Assembly (NCBI GenBank): GCA_934096235.1
Contig: CAKOLO010000003.1
Location: 98,132-162,131, forward strand
DNA length: 64,000 bases
Origin: an uncultured Bacilli bacterium
GTDB taxonomy: Bacteria > Bacillota_I > Bacilli_A > RF39 > UBA660
Direction: 5' to 3'
The position numbers and the translations under genes are program-made. This document shows, in pieces, positions 59,969 through 64,000 of the stretch (within the stretch, counting starts at the first letter, position 1; the number at the start of each line of letters is the position of its first letter). The notes under the pieces are model-generated. The model was not told the DNA's origin. It did no database searches and saw only the letters and a program-made list of their open reading frames with translations.

Positions 59969-61207
59969 ATGGGATTTATTAAAGCATTTAGTGGTGCTCT
60001 AAGTAGCACATTTGCTGATCAATGGAAGGATTTTTACGGACCATCAGAAGGTGTTCCAGCTACAGCAGCATTATTTAAAGCAGTACCAAAAGGTACAAAT
60101 AATGGTGTTGGGGAAAATTACAAGGGACAAGAAAATGTAATTACTAATGGTAGTAAAATTATAGTTCCTGAAGGTACAGCATTAATTACATTACAAGATG
60201 GACAAATTACAGGTCTAATCGCAGAACCAGGAGGATTTGAATTTAAATCAGACGATCCTAACTCAAGAAGTATGTTCGCAGGAGATGGAATTTTATCATC
60301 AACTATAGGAACATCTTGGGAAAGATTTAAATTTGGTGGACAAGCTACTAGTCAACAATTAGCTTTCTATATTAATTTAAAAGAAATACCAAATAATAGA
60401 TTTGGAACTCAATCTGAAATTTATTGGGATGATGCATATTTAAATACTCAAGTAGGAGCTATTACTAGAGGTACTTATACATTAAAAATAGTAGATCCAC
60501 TATTATTTGTTAAGAACTTTGTACCTCAAAAATATTTAACTCCAGGAGCTCCAGTATTTGATTTTGCTGATATGGATAATGATGCAGCTACTCAATTATT
60601 TAATGAAGTAGTTGGTACTTTATCAGCAGCATTCTCTAATTATACTAATGATCCAAGTAAAGGAAATAGAATTGCTAAGATTCAAGCTGATCAAATAGGA
60701 TTTGCTCAAGCAATGTCTCAAGCAGTAGAAGAAGCTTATCAATGGAAAGCTAGTAGAGGTTTAGAAATCGTTAAAACTGCTATTTTATCTATTGAATATG
60801 ACGAGGATACTAAGGCACTTCTTAGCGATGTTAAGAAAGCTGATGCTTTAAGTGGAGCTAGAGGTAACTCATTTATGCAACAATCAGTTGCTCGTGGAGT
60901 TCAAGCTGCTGGTGAAAATGGTGGTGGAACTGGTATGGCATTTATGGGAATGGGAATGCAAGCTGGTAGTGGTATGATGAATGGAATGCAACAACCTGCA
61001 AATGCTAATCAAAATCCATTTATTAATGTTGCTGGTGCTTCTAATGTACAAAGTGAAGTACAACAAGCTCCAGTAGAACAAGTACAACCAAGTGCTACTC
61101 AAGCTGATCCTTATGCTGAATTAAAAAAAGCTAAAGAGTTATTAGATGCTGGAATTATTACTCAAGAAGATTTCGAAGCTAAAAAGAAACAATTATTAGG
61201 TATATAG
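59969..61207 (+). CDS. YdjI-like SPFH protein with SHOCT tail
   Basis: A 412-residue protein without a membrane helix. Its SPFH-type domain of the YdjI/virion-core group runs over about residues 1-300 (MGFIKAFSGALSSTFADQWKDFYG, NGSKIIVPEGTALITLQDGQ, GGFEF). A Gly/Met-rich linker leads to a C-terminal SHOCT motif (YAELKKAKELLDAGIITQEDFEAKKKQLL). In Bacillus subtilis YdjI works with YdjG/H to hold PspA at the membrane. AGAGAGG precedes the ATG. The next two genes encode YdjG/YdjH-like proteins. Confidence 0.85.
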   Translation: MGFIKAFSGALSSTFADQWKDFYGPSEGVPATAALFKAVPKGTNNGVGENYKGQENVITNGSKIIVPEGTALITLQDGQITGLIAEPGGFEFKSDDPNSRSMFAGDGILSSTIGTSWERFKFGGQATSQQLAFYINLKEIPNNRFGTQSEIYWDDAYLNTQVGAITRGTYTLKIVDPLLFVKNFVPQKYLTPGAPVFDFADMDNDAATQLFNEVVGTLSAAFSNYTNDPSKGNRIAKIQADQIGFAQAMSQAVEEAYQWKASRGLEIVKTAILSIEYDEDTKALLSDVKKADALSGARGNSFMQQSVARGVQAAGENGGGTGMAFMGMGMQAGSGMMNGMQQPANANQNPFINVAGASNVQSEVQQAPVEQVQPSATQADPYAELKKAKELLDAGIITQEDFEAKKKQLLGI

Positions 61208-61210
61208 TTT

Positions 61211-62734
61211 ATGGAGAGTAATAATATAGAAAATATTACTCCTACTAATAATGAAAATGTCACATCAACTGAAACTAAAGTCATTAAAACTGATGAAGGA
61301 GCAGTTGATGGACAAAATAAATGTCCTAAATGTGGTGCTACTGATATATCATTAAATACTAAAAATGGTAAATTAAGATGTAATTTTTGTAGACATGAAT
61401 TTGAACCTGAAAAAATAACTGGTATGGAGACTGATATTAAAAACCTTACTGGTCATATTATTGGATCAGGTGCTCAAAATATAATAGCTGATACTAAAGA
61501 TGTATTAACATTTAAATGTAGTAGTTGTGGAGCTGAAGTTGTAATTGATACAAGCGAAGCTAGTACTGCTAGATGTCACTGGTGTAGAAATGTATTATCA
61601 GCAAATCAACAAATACCAAATGGTGCTATACCAGATGTTGTATTACCATTTAAAATGACTAAAGATGAAGCAAAAAATTCTATAGAAAAATTTGTTGGTA
61701 AAAGAAAATTCTTTGCACATCCAACATTTACTAAAGAATTTACTACTAATAATGTAATGGGTGTATATTTTCCATATATGATAGTGGATGTAAACTCTCA
61801 TGCTAAACTTATTGGTCAAGGTGAACATTTAGTACATTCATATACTGTTAAAGTAGGTAATGGACAGGAAACTAGATATGATGCTGATCTATATGATGTT
61901 GAAAGAGAATTTGATTTGGCAATTAAGGGTTTAACTGTTGAATCAAGTAGTGATAGATTAAATAATGAAGATAAGAGTAAAACAAATAATGTTATAAATG
62001 CTATTATGCCATTTGATACAGAAAATGCTGTTAAATATAATGCTAATTATTTAAGAGGCTATACTTCTGAAAAAAGAGATGTGAATGTAGATGCTCTTAA
62101 AACAATTGTTGATGTTCAAGCAAAAGATGTAGCTAGATTTGCTGCTAATGATTCATTAAAAAATTATGATAGAGGTGTTTCTTGGTCACAAGAAGACTTT
62201 AATATTAAAGGTGAACAATGGAAAGCTGCTTATTTACCAGTATGGCTATATAGTTATCAAGAAGTAAAAGGAGATAAAAAATTACTTCATTATGTTGCTG
62301 TTAATGCTAGAACTGGAGAAACTATGGGTAGTGTACCAATTCATATGCCAAAATTAATAGTTATTTCTGCTTTAGTAGAAGCATTAGGTGTATTTTTAAT
62401 GTTCTATACTGCAGATGATTTTGAAGGAAGTTGGATATTTTTAGCAATTGGAATTATTTACTTTATAATTATGTATAGTAGGTATCGTAATGCTGGTGCT
62501 AGACATACATATGAAACAGAAACTGATAGAGAAGTAACAAATCTAAGGCAAGTTGATAACTATGTTAAAAGACGCAATGGTCTTTCAAATTCAACTATGT
62601 CAGGAGCTAATAATACAAATGTTAATGGGGCTACTGCTCAAAGTAAATTATTAAAAACATTTACTGATAATATTCCATTTTCAGGTGCTATTATTGATGA
62701 ATTTACAAAGAATGATAATAAAGATAATAAATAA
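61211..62734 (+). CDS. YdjG-like zinc-ribbon membrane protein
   Basis: A 507-residue protein with two N-terminal zinc ribbons (KCPKCGATDISLNTKNGKLRCNFC and FKCSSCGAEVVIDTSEASTARCHWC), a long middle domain (VVLPFKMTKDEAKNSIEKFV, VMGVYFPYMIVDVN) and two membrane helices near residues 380-425. The tail is Asn-rich. It starts 3 nt after the SPFH gene without a clear ribosome site, so translation is probably coupled. It matches the YdjG plan in the PspA-linked envelope module. No PspA gene is present in the window. Confidence 0.78.
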   Translation: MESNNIENITPTNNENVTSTETKVIKTDEGAVDGQNKCPKCGATDISLNTKNGKLRCNFCRHEFEPEKITGMETDIKNLTGHIIGSGAQNIIADTKDVLTFKCSSCGAEVVIDTSEASTARCHWCRNVLSANQQIPNGAIPDVVLPFKMTKDEAKNSIEKFVGKRKFFAHPTFTKEFTTNNVMGVYFPYMIVDVNSHAKLIGQGEHLVHSYTVKVGNGQETRYDADLYDVEREFDLAIKGLTVESSSDRLNNEDKSKTNNVINAIMPFDTENAVKYNANYLRGYTSEKRDVNVDALKTIVDVQAKDVARFAANDSLKNYDRGVSWSQEDFNIKGEQWKAAYLPVWLYSYQEVKGDKKLLHYVAVNARTGETMGSVPIHMPKLIVISALVEALGVFLMFYTADDFEGSWIFLAIGIIYFIIMYSRYRNAGARHTYETETDREVTNLRQVDNYVKRRNGLSNSTMSGANNTNVNGATAQSKLLKTFTDNIPFSGAIIDEFTKNDNKDNK

Positions 62735-62758
62735 TATTAAATAAAGGTGAGGTAAATT

Positions 62759-63328
62759 ATGAGAGATAATGTATTAATTAAATTATTATGTAGTATACCT
62801 GTTATATTGGTCTTACTATATTATCTTCCATTTCTTGGAGTATGTTTAATAATACTAAGATATATTGTTTATTATTCCGATAGAAGAAGAATTGTGATTC
62901 CATATTATTTAGTTTCAACGGGACTTATAATTTTAGTACCAAAACTATTAAAGTTTATATTTAATTCATTTGAATATAGTGCTAATAACATTCCATATTT
63001 TAATAAAATAGTTAATAGTGAATTATATAAAGTGAATTTTATAAGTTATAGTAAATTATTAATAACAGTTGGTATTATATTCTTAATATTATCTTCTATA
63101 GTAAATATGATTGTTGATAAAACAAGAAGTTCTCTTAGAAATTATATTCAAAATCAAGAAAGAAGAAATGATGAAATATCAAGAAAGAATGACTTGATTA
63201 TGAAAGAAAAACGTGAGATTGCTAAGAATACTAATGTTGTTATTTGCCCTTATTGTGGAGCAGATAATATGTTAACAGGAAAAACTGGTACTTGTAAATT
63301 TTGTAGAAGAAAAATAAAGAGTAAATAA
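62759..63328 (+). CDS. YdjH-like membrane protein with C-terminal zinc ribbon
   Basis: A 189-residue protein with three or four membrane helices in the first 125 residues, a charged coiled coil, and a C-terminal zinc ribbon (CPYCGADNMLTGKTGTCKFCRRK). Position after the SPFH and YdjG-like genes and shared zinc ribbons suggest one complex. AGGTGAGG precedes the ATG. The name YdjH-like is from context and layout. Confidence 0.7.
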   Translation: MRDNVLIKLLCSIPVILVLLYYLPFLGVCLIILRYIVYYSDRRRIVIPYYLVSTGLIILVPKLLKFIFNSFEYSANNIPYFNKIVNSELYKVNFISYSKLLITVGIIFLILSSIVNMIVDKTRSSLRNYIQNQERRNDEISRKNDLIMKEKREIAKNTNVVICPYCGADNMLTGKTGTCKFCRRKIKSK

Positions 63329-63379
63329 TAAAAGATGTTTAAAAGATTTTCTATTGCATATTATTTAATGGTGATATGT

Positions 63380-64000
63380 ATGAAGAAAATCTTTTTTATT
63401 TTGATATGTTTTATGTTTTTGGTTGTTAATGCAAGTGAATTAGGACTTGCTAAGAATAGTGAGACTGCAATTTTAGTAGAAGCTAGTACTGGAAAAATAT
63501 TATTTGAGAAAGATAAAGATAAGAAGATGGCACCTGCTTCTATGACTAAGATAATGACTATGCTTTTAACTATGGAAGCACTTGAGAGTGGAAAGATTAG
63601 TTTGAGTGATGATGTGTTAATTTCAAAGAATGCTCAAGATATGGGTGGAACTCAAATATTTGTTGAAGCGGGAAGTAATGTTAAAGTTGAAGATTTAATA
63701 AAGGGTGTTGGTATAGCTTCTGCGAATGATGCGGCTGTTGCTCTTGCTGAAAAGTTGGGTGGTACAGTTGAAAATTTTGTTAATATGATGAATGAAAGAG
63801 CAAGAGAACTTGGGTGTAAGAATACTACTTTTAAGAATCCTCATGGTCTTGATGAAGATGGACATTTAACTACTGCTTATGATATGTCATTAATAGCTCG
63901 TGAACTTGTTAAACATGAACTTGCTTTAAAAATATCTAGTACTTATGATGAATATATAACGGTATCTGGAGAGAATCATTGGTTAGTTAATACAAATAAA
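63380..64000 (+). CDS. D-alanyl-D-alanine carboxypeptidase (S11 family), 3' end missing
   Basis: The frame is open to the window edge (207 codons). A signal peptide (MKKIFFILICFMFLVVNA) is followed by the penicillin-binding S11 domain: SMTK (SxxK nucleophile) near residue 54 and SAND (SxN) near residue 114; the KTG motif lies beyond the edge. It trims the terminal D-Ala of peptidoglycan stem peptides outside the membrane. The ATG is preceded by GGTGAT. DacA, DacB or DacF assignment needs the missing part. Confidence 0.9.
   Translation, partial: MKKIFFILICFMFLVVNASELGLAKNSETAILVEASTGKILFEKDKDKKMAPASMTKIMTMLLTMEALESGKISLSDDVLISKNAQDMGGTQIFVEAGSNVKVEDLIKGVGIASANDAAVALAEKLGGTVENFVNMMNERARELGCKNTTFKNPHGLDEDGHLTTAYDMSLIARELVKHELALKISSTYDEYITVSGENHWLVNTNK

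Noticed and set aside
1..64000. Mollicutes genetic code 4 (TGA as Trp)
   Set aside because: TGA ends real genes such as tarI and the HAD gene at 16116, and conserved Trp positions are TGG.

Overview
The window is a very A+T-rich chromosomal segment of a spore-forming, Gram-positive-type Bacillota. TGA acts only as a stop and tryptophan is always TGG, so the code is standard. Low GC, short genes, compact intergenic spaces, spore genes (cotE, a gerA-type germination operon) and many small membrane proteins of the kind seen in uncultured gut Firmicutes point to a reduced-genome Bacilli lineage near the Mollicutes, such as an RF39-like order. That placement is inference; no rRNA gene is present.

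Layout. 1-3615 (minus): a tight two-gene operon for a dockerin-bearing cell-wall hydrolase and a membrane-anchored cohesin-like protein. 3792-14353: wall teichoic acid genes, namely tagO, a decayed surface-protein gene, gpsA, tarI, tarJ, two CDP-polyol phosphotransferases, a polytopic membrane protein fused to a PIG-L deacetylase, and the exporter tagG/tagH. 14441-17320: a flavoprotein, a HAD phosphatase, rpsP and khpA. 17336-20882 (minus): a germination receptor operon. 20945-31991: an unknown gene, a leader peptide plus attenuator plus ABC exporter, cotE, a DHH phosphoesterase, a J-domain protein, a small regulator, a thioredoxin-like protein, an SDR enzyme, a tryptophan T-box with trpS, and a C39-like peptidase. 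32268-49926: KilA-N protein, uvrB, thioredoxin fusion, miaB, HAD and MBL enzymes, priA, fmt, gpsB, rnpB, a RodZ-like protein, pgsA, recA, cysS, a repeat-rich membrane protein and a VanY-like pseudoenzyme. 49938-64000: yvcK, tRNA-Ala with a tandem terminator repeat, DUF1003 and CPBP membrane proteins, a phosphoesterase, RNase J, ftsY-ylxM, a pilin-like pair, an SPFH/zinc-ribbon envelope module and the start of a D,D-carboxypeptidase gene.

Much of the window serves the cell envelope: ribitol-phosphate teichoic acid synthesis and export, phospholipid synthesis (gpsA, pgsA), peptidoglycan hydrolysis and trimming, cell-shape proteins (gpsB, rodZ-like) and stomatin-like membrane proteins. Housekeeping genes are packed between them, often without their usual partners: ftsY-ylxM lacks ffh, priA-fmt lacks def, and rpsP-khpA lacks rimM-trmD.

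The regulatory style is distinctive. Stop codons commonly lie inside the intrinsic terminator hairpin, the next promoter often abuts or overlaps that terminator, and many promoters are extended -10 elements (TGnTATAAT) only about 20 nt before the start codon. The most interesting signals are the leader-peptide/attenuator element before the ABC exporter (22031-22246), the cohesin-dockerin pair, a Trp-containing mini-ORF between the T-box and trpS, the repeat after tRNA-Ala whose units complement the tRNA 3' half, and a VanY-family protein that has lost its catalytic residues.
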